Positions 10,764 through 17,792 of a stretch of DNA of 64,000 bases are shown here, piece by piece (within the stretch, counting starts at the first letter, position 1; each line of letters starts with the position of its first letter). Where the stretch lies: the NCBI RefSeq assembly GCF_949298305.1, contig NZ_CASFWU010000001.1, positions 19,215 to 83,214 on the forward strand, read 5' to 3'. Origin of the DNA: an uncultured Bacteroides sp. (GTDB lineage: Bacteria; Bacteroidota; Bacteroidia; Bacteroidales; Bacteroidaceae). A program made the position numbers and the translations under genes. The notes below the pieces were generated by a model. That model saw only the letters and a list, made by a program, of their open reading frames with translations. It was not told the DNA's origin and did not search any database.

Positions 10764-10837
10764 AAAAAGACGGCTCCTTGTTCCTGGATTAGTTACGGTC
10801 TGTGATTGTGCCGTTTGTCCGTCGTGTTGTCCTGAAA

Positions 10838-11458
10838 TCAATAATAACCGGTTCCGTGACATAAGTCGCATGTCACATGCTGGTGCCCGGTACCCACCTC
10901 CTTGTTACAGATGGTACACCATTTGTGCTGGCCGGCGCTGTAATGCTCTTTTATTTTGAGTCCTGTGCCTCCACAAAGCCTGCATACCGTTTTGGTTTGC
11001 ACAGACGAGTTGCTGTTGGTGTTGGAGTTGCTGTATGTACCTCCATAGGAAGGGGAGGCTGTGGTGAAAGTTTCCTGGGGTTGTCCGGGATTTTGCAGCT
11101 TGTACTGTGTATAGGCATTGCTGTACAATTCTTGCAGTTGGTCTTTAATGCCATAGTTGTAGTACACCTTTTTCAATATGTTGTCGTTGGTTCTGTAGAC
11201 TATGTTCTTTGCTTCTGTATAATGCGAGACAGCATCGCCGAATTTTCCTGCGTTATAGCAGCTGTTTCCGGCCTGGATAAACGCGAAAAAGTTTTTCATG
11301 TCTGCCGACTGGAGGTTCGGATTCTTGAGGACTGCATTGATGGTCAACCCTTCGCCTATCGAGCCGAGGATTCTTCCCAAATCTTGGGCCTGGATGTTGA
11401 TGTGGCTGAAACTGCAGATAACAGCCAATAAGATGCAATGTAAAGCTTTCATATTCAT
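10838..11458 (-). CDS. Secreted protein with C-terminal CxxCxGxG zinc-finger motifs
   Basis: A 206-residue protein not recognised as a named family. It has a signal peptide (ILLAVICSFSHINIQAQ). A helical part follows (about 25-110; FFAFIQAGNSCYNAGKFGDAVSHYTEAKN reads like one TPR unit), then a Ser/Asn/Thr-rich linker. The C-terminus has DnaJ-type half-sites: CRLCGGTGL, a CTIC pair and CDLCHGTGYY, which should bind one or two zinc ions. It may be a periplasmic or surface chaperone-like protein, but nothing in the neighbourhood supports a specific role. Base composition is more AT-rich than flanking genes. Confidence 0.75.
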   Translation of the reverse strand: MNMKALHCILLAVICSFSHINIQAQDLGRILGSIGEGLTINAVLKNPNLQSADMKNFFAFIQAGNSCYNAGKFGDAVSHYTEAKNIVYRTNDNILKKVYYNYGIKDQLQELYSNAYTQYKLQNPGQPQETFTTASPSYGGTYSNSNTNSNSSVQTKTVCRLCGGTGLKIKEHYSAGQHKWCTICNKEVGTGHQHVTCDLCHGTGYY

Positions 11459-11466
11459 AGTAGATT

Positions 11467-11662
11467 ATTAATGATGCGAATCAGGAGTTAAAGGAGTTAT
11501 CGCTTCACTGGGAGTTAAGAAGTTAAGCCGAATGCTCCGCGAAGATTTGATATACGCTCCTTGTATTCGGATAGCATTTAGTAAGGCATTTGGCTTAACT
11601 CCTGAACGGAGCGAAGCGGAGTGGTAACTTCTTTAACTTCTTAACTCCTGATTGGCATTAAT
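11467..11662. repeat. Inverted AGGAGTTAAAGGAGTTAT phrase repeat
   Basis: The left arm (about 11467-11545, TTAATGATGCGAATCAGGAG and following) is the imperfect inverse of the right arm (about 11587-11662). Both are built of GAGTTAA/AAGTTAA phrases. It fills most of the spacer between two minus-strand genes and could form a long stem. A related copy lies at 45816-45940. Confidence 0.8.
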
Positions 11663-11744
11663 GACTGATTGGTAGGATAGCTGTTGATGTTTGATACGGC
11701 GGGAGCCTTCGTTTCCCGCCGATATGGACGGACGCTTCCTTCGT

Positions 11745-12635
11745 TTATTTCACTTTTACGTAGACGTTATTGGCTTGGTCTGTAATTATGTTGGGATTGA
11801 GAATGTTGTAGACCACGTTGCCGTTGTAGTATATCTCGTTGCCGCGGATGAGGTAGCTGCCGCGGTAACTGCCGCCCTCGACGTCGGTCCAGTAGAGGGT
11901 CTTGCCGTCTGACGTGTAGATGGTTTCCAGCACCAGCGCGTTGTCGTTGTGGAAGGCCTTCATCTGTACGTCGAGTTCCTTCCTGCTGCCGCTTGCGTTG
12001 AACTGGATGCCGAATACCCTGAAGTTACCGTTGTAGGCATTGTTCAGGTACACCTCGCTGTTGGCATTCTGCGACTTGTAGACATCGATTTCGGCTGCGT
12101 ATGCGTCGTAAAGCTCTTCCATCCACACGCCCTGCATGTTGGCCCATGAATAGCTGTTCTCGCTGTCGCCGCTGCCTTCGTCGCCGCTGCCGGCCTTCAC
12201 CAGTGTCCATTGGTAGTCGTCTCCGCCAATCAGCTTGTTTCCTGACAGCGTGGCAGTGATGGTGTTGCCGAATTCCTCATCCCTCAGGATGATTCGCCCG
12301 TCGCTCACCTGGTAGGTGTAAAAACTGAAGCTGGTGCCGGAGTAGGGCTTGTATTCTTCGCAGTCCAGGTCGTAATTGTATTTCCAGTCCTCTCCGTGGT
12401 ACTTCACTTCTTCTTCGGCCTGGCTGGAGGAGGTGAATGTCAGTATTCCTTCTCCTTCTTCCCAGGCTCCGTTGTCCATATCCATCCATGAATAGGAGCG
12501 TTTCCACTCGCTGCCTACCAGCTGCGACATGCTGATGCTGCCTGCGCCGTCTTCATCGTCGGACGAGCAGCTTGATAAACCGAGGCATAACATTAAGGCA
12601 TATAACATTACGCCGATTCCGTACATTTGTTTCAT
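11745..12635 (-). CDS. Predicted lipoprotein, function unknown
   Basis: A 296-residue protein with a signal peptide and lipobox LSSC followed by an acidic SSDDEDG tail, typical of Bacteroidota surface lipoproteins. Two similar halves seem to carry a lipocalin-like pattern: SEWKRSYSWMDMDNGAWEEG with LTFTSSSQ, then MQGVWMEELYD with GKTLYWTDVEGG. The halves are joined by a Gly/Ser/Glu linker. No family was recognised. A TAACTTTG -7 box lies upstream. Confidence 0.75.
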   Translation of the reverse strand: MKQMYGIGVMLYALMLCLGLSSCSSDDEDGAGSISMSQLVGSEWKRSYSWMDMDNGAWEEGEGILTFTSSSQAEEEVKYHGEDWKYNYDLDCEEYKPYSGTSFSFYTYQVSDGRIILRDEEFGNTITATLSGNKLIGGDDYQWTLVKAGSGDEGSGDSENSYSWANMQGVWMEELYDAYAAEIDVYKSQNANSEVYLNNAYNGNFRVFGIQFNASGSRKELDVQMKAFHNDNALVLETIYTSDGKTLYWTDVEGGSYRGSYLIRGNEIYYNGNVVYNILNPNIITDQANNVYVKVK

Positions 12636-12669
12636 GTTCTATAAGTTTTAGGGTTGTTGTTTACGGGTT

Positions 12670-12693
12670 CCCGCCGGCCGGCGGGCCTTTTTT
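12670..12693 (+). terminator. GC palindrome followed by a T-run on the plus strand
   Basis: CCCGCCGGCCGGCGGG (12670-12685) is a perfect palindrome followed by CCTTTTTT. It has the shape of an intrinsic terminator on the plus strand but lies in the 5' leader of the minus-strand lipoprotein gene, next to that gene's promoter box. It may block incoming antisense transcription or shape the leader RNA. Confidence 0.5.
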
Positions 12694-12700
12694 GGCGTAG

Positions 12701-12708
12701 CAAAGTTA
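12701..12708 (-). promoter_or_regulatory. -7 box TAACTTTG of the lipoprotein gene
   Basis: The minus strand reads TAACTTTG, about 66 bases before the ATG at 12635. The transcription start would fall at about 12694, at the edge of the GC palindrome. Confidence 0.5.
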
Positions 12709-12723
12709 TAAACTATTTTCTTC

Positions 12724-12748
12724 CCGGAGGGAGGGCGTTTCCCTCCGG
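12724..12748 (-). terminator. Hairpin downstream of the MFS gene
   Basis: CCGGAGGGA (12724-12732) pairs perfectly with TCCCTCCGG (12740-12748) across a 7-base loop. It lies past the MFS stop at 12841. There is no T-run on the minus strand, so a terminator role is tentative. Confidence 0.4.
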
Positions 12749-12840
12749 TTCTACTGATGCCGCTGCAATCATGTCTGACTGGTCGCTATTTGCTCTTGTC
12801 CGGTAGAATGTTTTCGGGGGGGCGGAGCGGGCGGCGCGCC

Positions 12841-13983
12841 TCAGTAGCGCGCCTGGTACCGCTTGTAGAACAGCAGGAAGAGCAGGAAGCCGGCAAAGGC
12901 CAGGGGGGCGCCCAGCAGGGCCGGATAGCGCAGGCCTTCCGTCAGGGCCAGGCCGCCGATGGAGGCGCCGATGGCGTTGCCCAGGTTGAAGGCTATCTGC
13001 ACGCAGGCGCCGCCCAGCAGCTCGCCGCCGGGCGAGACGCGGATGATGAGCACCTGCTCGGGGCTGGACACGGCGAAGAGGGCGGCCGTGCAGAGCGCCA
13101 TCAGCGTGGCCGAGCACCAGCGGTGGGGCGAAAGGAAGAAGATGGCCAGCAGCAGCAGGCAGATGAGGCCCTGCACCACGGTGCCCACGCGCCCGGGCGT
13201 GTAGCGGTCGGACATGCGGCCGCTCACCAGGTTGCCCACCACCATGCCGAAGCCGGCCAGCACCATGAGGGCGGTGATGCTCTCGTCGCTGAAGCCGGAC
13301 ACTTGGGTAAGCAGCGGGTTGATGTAGCTGTACCAGCAGAACACGCCGCCGTTGCCCAGGGCGGTGGCGCCCAGTATGAGCCAGGGGGCGGGCTTCTTGA
13401 GGAAGCGGAACTGGCCCTTGAAGCCCGTGTCCTTCAGGCCGGGCACGGCGGGTATCCACCGCCAGATGTAGTAGAGCACGATGACGCCCCAGCACGCCAC
13501 CAGCAGGAACGTGACGCGCCACGACAGCAGGTGGCTGAGCGACGTGCCCAGCGGCACGCCGAAGAGGTTGGCAACGGTCATGCCCGCTATCATGATGGAG
13601 ACGGCCTCGGCCCCCTTCCCCTCGTCGGCCAGCTTTCCGGCCACGATGGAGGCCACGCCGAAGTAGGCCCCGTGGGGCAGGCCCGAGATGAAGCGCCCGG
13701 CCAGCAGAACCCAGTAGCTGGGCGCCGCGGCGGCGCAGAGGTTGCCGGCAATGATGAGCGCCACCAGTGCCAGCAGTATCTTCTTGAGCGGACACTTCCG
13801 CGCCAGTATCAGGACGGGTGCTCCGAAACAGACGCCCAGGGCGTAGGCCGAGATGAAATGCCCTGCCGCGGCGAGGCTGATGCCCAGGTCGGCGGCCACA
13901 TAGGGCAGGATGCCCATCATTGTAAATTCGGCGATGCCCAGGGCCAGGGTGCCGAATGCCAGTGCGATAAGACTCTTCTTCAT
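12841..13983 (-). CDS. MFS transporter, AraJ/DHA1-type exporter
   Basis: A 380-residue, 12-helix major facilitator protein of the inner membrane. The start LAFGTLALGIAEFTMMGILP is very close to AraJ and related DHA1 exporters. The cytoplasmic loop after helix 2 reads LARKCPLKKIL, and SGRMSDRYTPGRVG occupies the equivalent loop in the second half. Substrate is unknown; family members export sugars or drugs. It follows the sensor-kinase-like gene on the same strand, separated by a 22-bp repeat array and a strong hairpin. Confidence 0.88.
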   Translation of the reverse strand: MKKSLIALAFGTLALGIAEFTMMGILPYVAADLGISLAAAGHFISAYALGVCFGAPVLILARKCPLKKILLALVALIIAGNLCAAAAPSYWVLLAGRFISGLPHGAYFGVASIVAGKLADEGKGAEAVSIMIAGMTVANLFGVPLGTSLSHLLSWRVTFLLVACWGVIVLYYIWRWIPAVPGLKDTGFKGQFRFLKKPAPWLILGATALGNGGVFCWYSYINPLLTQVSGFSDESITALMVLAGFGMVVGNLVSGRMSDRYTPGRVGTVVQGLICLLLLAIFFLSPHRWCSATLMALCTAALFAVSSPEQVLIIRVSPGGELLGGACVQIAFNLGNAIGASIGGLALTEGLRYPALLGAPLAFAGFLLFLLFYKRYQARY

Positions 13984-14073
13984 ACGTGATGCGGTTGTTT
14001 TGCGGTGGTTTCCGGTCCGGCTCCTGCGCCCCGCCGGCGGGGGTGCCTCAGAGGCCGGCTGTCAGCGTCCGGA

Positions 14074-14150
14074 CCGTGCTTGCATGGTCCGCGCGCCGTG
14101 CCTGCATGGTCCGTCTGCCATGCCTGCACGGTCCGCTCACCATGCAGGCA
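14074..14150. repeat. 22-bp dyad array A (3 units plus inverted end)
   Basis: The cores GCATGGT, GCATGGT and GCACGGT start at 14082, 14104 and 14126, exactly 22 bases apart, with TGCCTG/TGCTTG before each core. The array ends in the inverted form ATGCAGGCAT. Each unit can fold, since GCATGGT faces ACCATGC or GCCGTGC. It lies 91-167 bases upstream of the MFS start. Confidence 0.92.
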
Positions 14151-14191
14151 TCCTCCGCACGGGGCTGTCTGTGCCCCGTCCGGAGGATGCC
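14147..14191. terminator. Strong compound hairpin downstream of the sensor-kinase-like gene
   Basis: GGCATCCTCCG (14147-14157) pairs with CGGAGGATGCC (14181-14191), and ACGGGGC with GCCCCGT inside it. It lies 33-77 bases past the stop of the minus-strand gene at 14224. It has no T-run, so it may be a terminator or an mRNA 3'-end stabiliser. Confidence 0.6.
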
Positions 14192-14223
14192 GCCGCAGGT
14201 GTCGCGGTATTCTTTCTTGTGCG

Positions 14224-15732
14224 TCAGGCGTGCAGTTCCAGCACGAAGCGCGCGCCTTTGGTGTAGCCGGCGTCCAGCGTCAGCGAGCCGTTCATCTTGG
14301 TGGCCTTGAGCGAGCAGATGGGCAGGCCCAGTCCGTCGCCCTGCGTCAGGTCTTTCACCTCGGTGAAGGGCTTGAAGATGTTCTCGCGCGCCTCCTCGGG
14401 GATGCCGCAGCCCGTGTCGCTGACGATGAACTGGTGGGTGTGGGCGCCGCGCTTCTTGAAGTCCAGCCAGATTTTGCCTCCGGCGGGCGTGTACTTGGCG
14501 GCGTTGCGGAGCAGGTGGAGCAGGACGGCTTCCAGCTGCTCGGGGCAGATTTTGACGTTCAGCTTGGGCGCGTTGACGGTGAGGGCCACTTCGGGTTTCA
14601 CCAGTCCCTTGATTTGCTCCATGACGCCTTCGCAGAAGGTGTTGATGTTCTTCTCCTCCATTTCGTAGGGCTCGGCCAGCGTGCTTTCCAGCTCGGACAG
14701 CTCCTGGATGTGTTCCGAGAAGAGGTGCAGGGCCTTGACGCCGGGCTGCTTCTGGTCGAGGGTGTTCAGGGTGGGTTCCATCTGGGCGGAGATGTTGCGG
14801 ATGAACTGCGTCTTCAGCTCGTTGTGCTCGTTGGCAATGTCGATGGCCTTCTTCTGCTTGCGGGTGAGCAGGATGAAGCGCATCAGGACGATGGCGCCCA
14901 GGATGAGCGCGGCGGCCAGGATGGCGGCCAGGACGCAGAGCCCGATGATGATGTACTGGCGGCCGCTCAGCGAGTCGTCCTTCTCCTGGATGGTGGCCAG
15001 GCTTTCGTCGTACTTCTGTTTCAGCACGTTCAGCTCGTCCTGGGCGGTGAGCGCCTTCACGGAGTCTGACCAGAGGATGTACTTGTCGTAGGTGCGTGCC
15101 ACGAGCGGGGCGTTGTTGGCCTTGCGGGCAATGTCTATCAGGGTCTTGTAGCACTCGTCCACCTTGGCGTAGTTCTTCTGCTCCTTGTACTTTCCTATCA
15201 GGCGGTTGATGGCGTCGTCGCCCTGGGCGTTCATCCCGAAGGTGTAGTAGTAGTCGGCCTGTGTGTAGAGCAGGTCATTGGCCAGCGAGTCGGTGCGTGC
15301 GGCCTGCGCGGTCTCTTCGAGGCGGGCCAGCTGTTCCTTGGCGCGTGCGGGGTTTTTCAGCTTGATGTACATGCGCAGGCGCTCCTTGGTGACGGGGTAG
15401 CGCAGCGCGGGCATGGGCTTTCCGCTCTTGCTTTCGCCGGTGCCCACAAACGAGTCGATTCTTCTGAGCACCTCGAAGGCTTCCTGGTAGTAGTTCTCGC
15501 GGTGGTAGAGGCCGCTGGCATTGATGCCGCACTCCACGGCCTTCGCGTACTGGTCTTTGGCGGCAAAAGCGTTGTAGGCCTGCAGGAAGAGGTAGCGTGC
15601 CTTGATGTATTCCTTCTGTGCCAGGCTTTCCTGCGCCTGCTTCATCAGTTCGTCTGCCCGCTCCTGCGCGGTGGCCCCGACGGCGCAGCAGCACAGGGCG
15701 GCCAGCAAGATGATAGTAAATGCTTTTCTCAT
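14224..15732 (-). CDS. TPR sensor-kinase-like protein lacking the phospho-acceptor histidine
   Basis: A 502-residue protein with a signal peptide (TIILLAALCCCAVGATAQ), then a periplasmic TPR-like helical domain (about 25-255), a transmembrane helix (about 275-300) and a cytoplasmic transmitter. The ATP-binding part is intact: LLRNAAKYTPAGG (N box), DTGCGIPEE (G1) and GDGLGLPI (G2). The dimerisation helix reads FIRNISAQMEPTL where a kinase has S-H-E-[IL]-R-T-P, so Ala316 replaces the histidine. It probably binds ATP but cannot autophosphorylate in the normal way. The frame is open upstream; the ATG at 15732 starts the signal peptide. No response regulator is adjacent. Confidence 0.85.
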   Translation of the reverse strand: MRKAFTIILLAALCCCAVGATAQERADELMKQAQESLAQKEYIKARYLFLQAYNAFAAKDQYAKAVECGINASGLYHRENYYQEAFEVLRRIDSFVGTGESKSGKPMPALRYPVTKERLRMYIKLKNPARAKEQLARLEETAQAARTDSLANDLLYTQADYYYTFGMNAQGDDAINRLIGKYKEQKNYAKVDECYKTLIDIARKANNAPLVARTYDKYILWSDSVKALTAQDELNVLKQKYDESLATIQEKDDSLSGRQYIIIGLCVLAAILAAALILGAIVLMRFILLTRKQKKAIDIANEHNELKTQFIRNISAQMEPTLNTLDQKQPGVKALHLFSEHIQELSELESTLAEPYEMEEKNINTFCEGVMEQIKGLVKPEVALTVNAPKLNVKICPEQLEAVLLHLLRNAAKYTPAGGKIWLDFKKRGAHTHQFIVSDTGCGIPEEARENIFKPFTEVKDLTQGDGLGLPICSLKATKMNGSLTLDAGYTKGARFVLELHA

Positions 15733-15879
15733 AAGTCTATTGTCCGTTTTGTCTCCGCGGGGCCGTCGTCTGCCGGGGGTCGGAAGCGGCACGGCGGGTC
15801 ATTCCTGCGCGTTTGTGTCCGGCTTCCTCCCGCTCCTGCGCGGAGCCTGCGGAAGTTAATTAAAATCGTTAATGGCTTA

Positions 15880-15887
15880 CAAAAGTA
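15880..15887 (-). promoter_or_regulatory. -7 box TACTTTTG of the sensor-kinase-like gene
   Basis: The minus strand reads TACTTTTG, matching TAnnTTTG, 148 bases upstream of the ATG at 15732. Confidence 0.45.
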
Positions 15888-15902
15888 GAATAAATTACGG
15901 TA

Positions 15903-15961
15903 GGTTGTACGAGAAAAGAAAGACTTTTCGAGGATTTGCCTCTCTTTTTTCTCGTACAACC
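15903..15961 (-). terminator. 15-bp perfect inverted repeat after the uridine-kinase-like gene
   Basis: GGTTGTACGAGAAAA (15903-15917) and TTTTCTCGTACAACC (15947-15961) are exact inverses, with a pyrimidine-rich loop that extends the pairing. It lies 74 bases past the stop of the minus-strand gene ending at 16035. It is most simply that gene's transcription terminator. Confidence 0.6.
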
Positions 15962-16034
15962 TTCCGGCTCCGTGGCTTCGGATGCCGCCCGGGCATGCGG
16001 CGGAGCGCTTCTGGCGGCGGAGGCGGTTCGGGCG

Positions 16035-17708
16035 TCAGTATTTGAAGCTGCTTCCGCCCAGGAATTCGCGCAGCAGCGAGGTGGGCGGAATCTCCTTGTC
16101 CTGCACGGAGGTGAAGTACTTGAGGAACTTCAGCAGGCGGTAGGCCTCGGCATATTCGGGACAGTTGCGGGGCACGCTGTTCAGGATGGGCTCGGCGTGG
16201 CAGCGCAGGACGGCGAACTCGAAGAGCAGGGCCGAGTTGAACATGACGTCGGCGTTCTCCTGGTAGGGGAAAATCCACTTGTCCTCGCCCGCGCGCACGC
16301 TGGGCCAGCGCGAGATGGTCTCCTGGGCCGAATAGCCGCGGTAGTTGAAGTCGCGGATGATGCGGCGCAGCAGGCGGTTGTCGGTGGTGGGAATCCAGTT
16401 GTGGTCGTCCAGCGAGATGGTGGTCAGGGCCGAGACGTAAATCTTGTACTTGTTCTCGGCGGGTATCTGCTTGGTCAGTTCGGGGTTCAGGGCGTGTATG
16501 CCTTCCAGGATGAGGATGGTGTGCTCGTCGATGCGCAGCTTGTCGCCCCGGAACTCCTGCCTGCCGGTGGTGAAGTTGAAGCGGGGCAGCTCCACCTCCT
16601 CACCCTTGAGGAGGGCTTGCAGCTGGCGGTTGAACAGGTCGAGGTCGAGGGCGTAGAGCGACTCGTAATCGTAGTTGCCGCTGGCGTCGCGGGGCGTGTC
16701 CTCGCGGTTGACGAAGTAGTCGTCCAGCGAGATGGGGTAGGGGCGCAGTCCGTTGGTCATCAGCTGCACGCTGAGGCGCTTGCTGAAGGTGGTCTTTCCG
16801 GACGACGAGGGGCCGGAGATGAGTACCAGCTTCGCCTTGCCGCTCTCCTGGCAGCGGCGGAATATTTCGTCGGCAATCTGGGCAATCTTCTTCTCCTGCA
16901 GGGCTTCGGCCACGTTGATGAGGTCGGTGGCGTGTCCGCTCTGGCAGGCCAGGTTGAAGTCGCCCACGTTGCTCAGGCCCATGATGTGGTTCCAGCGCAG
17001 GTGCTCCTTGAAGACGTCCAGCATCTTCTCCTGCTTCACCACGTCCTCCAGCACTTCGGGGTTCTCCTTGTTGGGGATGCGCAGCAGCAGTCCGTCGTAG
17101 TACTTCACCAGGTCGAACAGCTTGATGAAGCCCGTACTGGGCAGCAGATTGCCGTAGTAGTAGTCTGCCGTATCGCCCAGCGTATAATAATAGGTATAGA
17201 GCGAGCCCGACGACTCCAGCAGCTTCACCTTGTCGTACATGCCCCGCTCGCTGAAGATGCGCACGGCCTCGGTGGTGTGGCATTCGATGCGGTGGTAGGG
17301 GATGTCTTCGGCGATGATTTCCTGCATCCGCCGCTTGATGGCCGTCACGTCGTCCAGCTCGATGGGGCGCCCGATGCGCAGGTTGCAGAAGTAGCCCCGC
17401 GAGACGGGATGCTCCACGAAGAGCTTGCCCTGGGGGAAGAGCTCGCTGACGGCCTTGTAGAGCACGAAGCAGAGCGAGCGCACGTAAGTCCGCATTCCGG
17501 ACGGGTCGCGTATGTCCAGGAACTCCACGTCCTTGTTATTGTACACCCGGAAGTTCAGTCCTTCGGAGCGGTTGTTCACTTTGGCGCTCACCACCTGGTA
17601 GGGGAAATCCAGATTTAATCCGTTATAAATCTCCAAAAGTGAGCTTCCAATGGTGAATTCTTTATAAATATTATTATTTTTGCAACAAATTTGTAACATG
17701 TGTTTCAT
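16035..17708 (-). CDS. Nucleoside (uridine) kinase with N-terminal ThrRS-like domain
   Basis: A 557-residue cytoplasmic protein. The N-terminal half resembles the TGS and second additional domains of threonyl-tRNA synthetase (VEHPVSRGYFCNLRIGRPI and the region after it). The C-terminal half is a P-loop kinase of the phosphoribulokinase/uridine kinase family, with Walker A in ISGPSSSGKTTFSKRLSVQL (about 295-310) and SLDDYFVNR, ILEGIHALN and a DFNYRGYSAQ motif. This two-domain architecture is conserved in Bacteroidota; the substrate is not established. The ATG at 17708 is preceded by GAAGG, which favours it over the upstream start. Confidence 0.85.
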   Translation of the reverse strand: MKHMLQICCKNNNIYKEFTIGSSLLEIYNGLNLDFPYQVVSAKVNNRSEGLNFRVYNNKDVEFLDIRDPSGMRTYVRSLCFVLYKAVSELFPQGKLFVEHPVSRGYFCNLRIGRPIELDDVTAIKRRMQEIIAEDIPYHRIECHTTEAVRIFSERGMYDKVKLLESSGSLYTYYYTLGDTADYYYGNLLPSTGFIKLFDLVKYYDGLLLRIPNKENPEVLEDVVKQEKMLDVFKEHLRWNHIMGLSNVGDFNLACQSGHATDLINVAEALQEKKIAQIADEIFRRCQESGKAKLVLISGPSSSGKTTFSKRLSVQLMTNGLRPYPISLDDYFVNREDTPRDASGNYDYESLYALDLDLFNRQLQALLKGEEVELPRFNFTTGRQEFRGDKLRIDEHTILILEGIHALNPELTKQIPAENKYKIYVSALTTISLDDHNWIPTTDNRLLRRIIRDFNYRGYSAQETISRWPSVRAGEDKWIFPYQENADVMFNSALLFEFAVLRCHAEPILNSVPRNCPEYAEAYRLLKFLKYFTSVQDKEIPPTSLLREFLGGSSFKY

Positions 17709-17792
17709 AACGCCTTCGGTTTTAATGGAATCTACCGTTAAATATAGGGTGAAATAACACAAGGAACAACGGAACCCATTAATAAATTAAAG

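Larger units (their letters stand above)
10091..10837. other. 747-base gene-free, repeat-rich remnant
   Basis: No credible gene is present. The stretch is more AT-rich than its neighbours. It contains an inverted pair (10139-10187 against 10719-10763), four dyads spaced about 22 bases apart (10328-10406), and a copy of the widespread TCATTCTGAGCAAAGCGAAG phrase on the minus strand (10676-10706). The end sequence GAGGCTGTCTCAAAATGA resembles insertion-sequence ends seen in gut bacteria. It looks like the remains of a small mobile element. Confidence 0.6.

Noticed and set aside
10557..10871. 104-codon minus-strand frame in the remnant
   Set aside because: It reads the widespread TCATTCTGAGCAAAGCGAAG phrase as VILSKAKNF-type peptide, a known source of false genes, and overlaps the end of a real gene.
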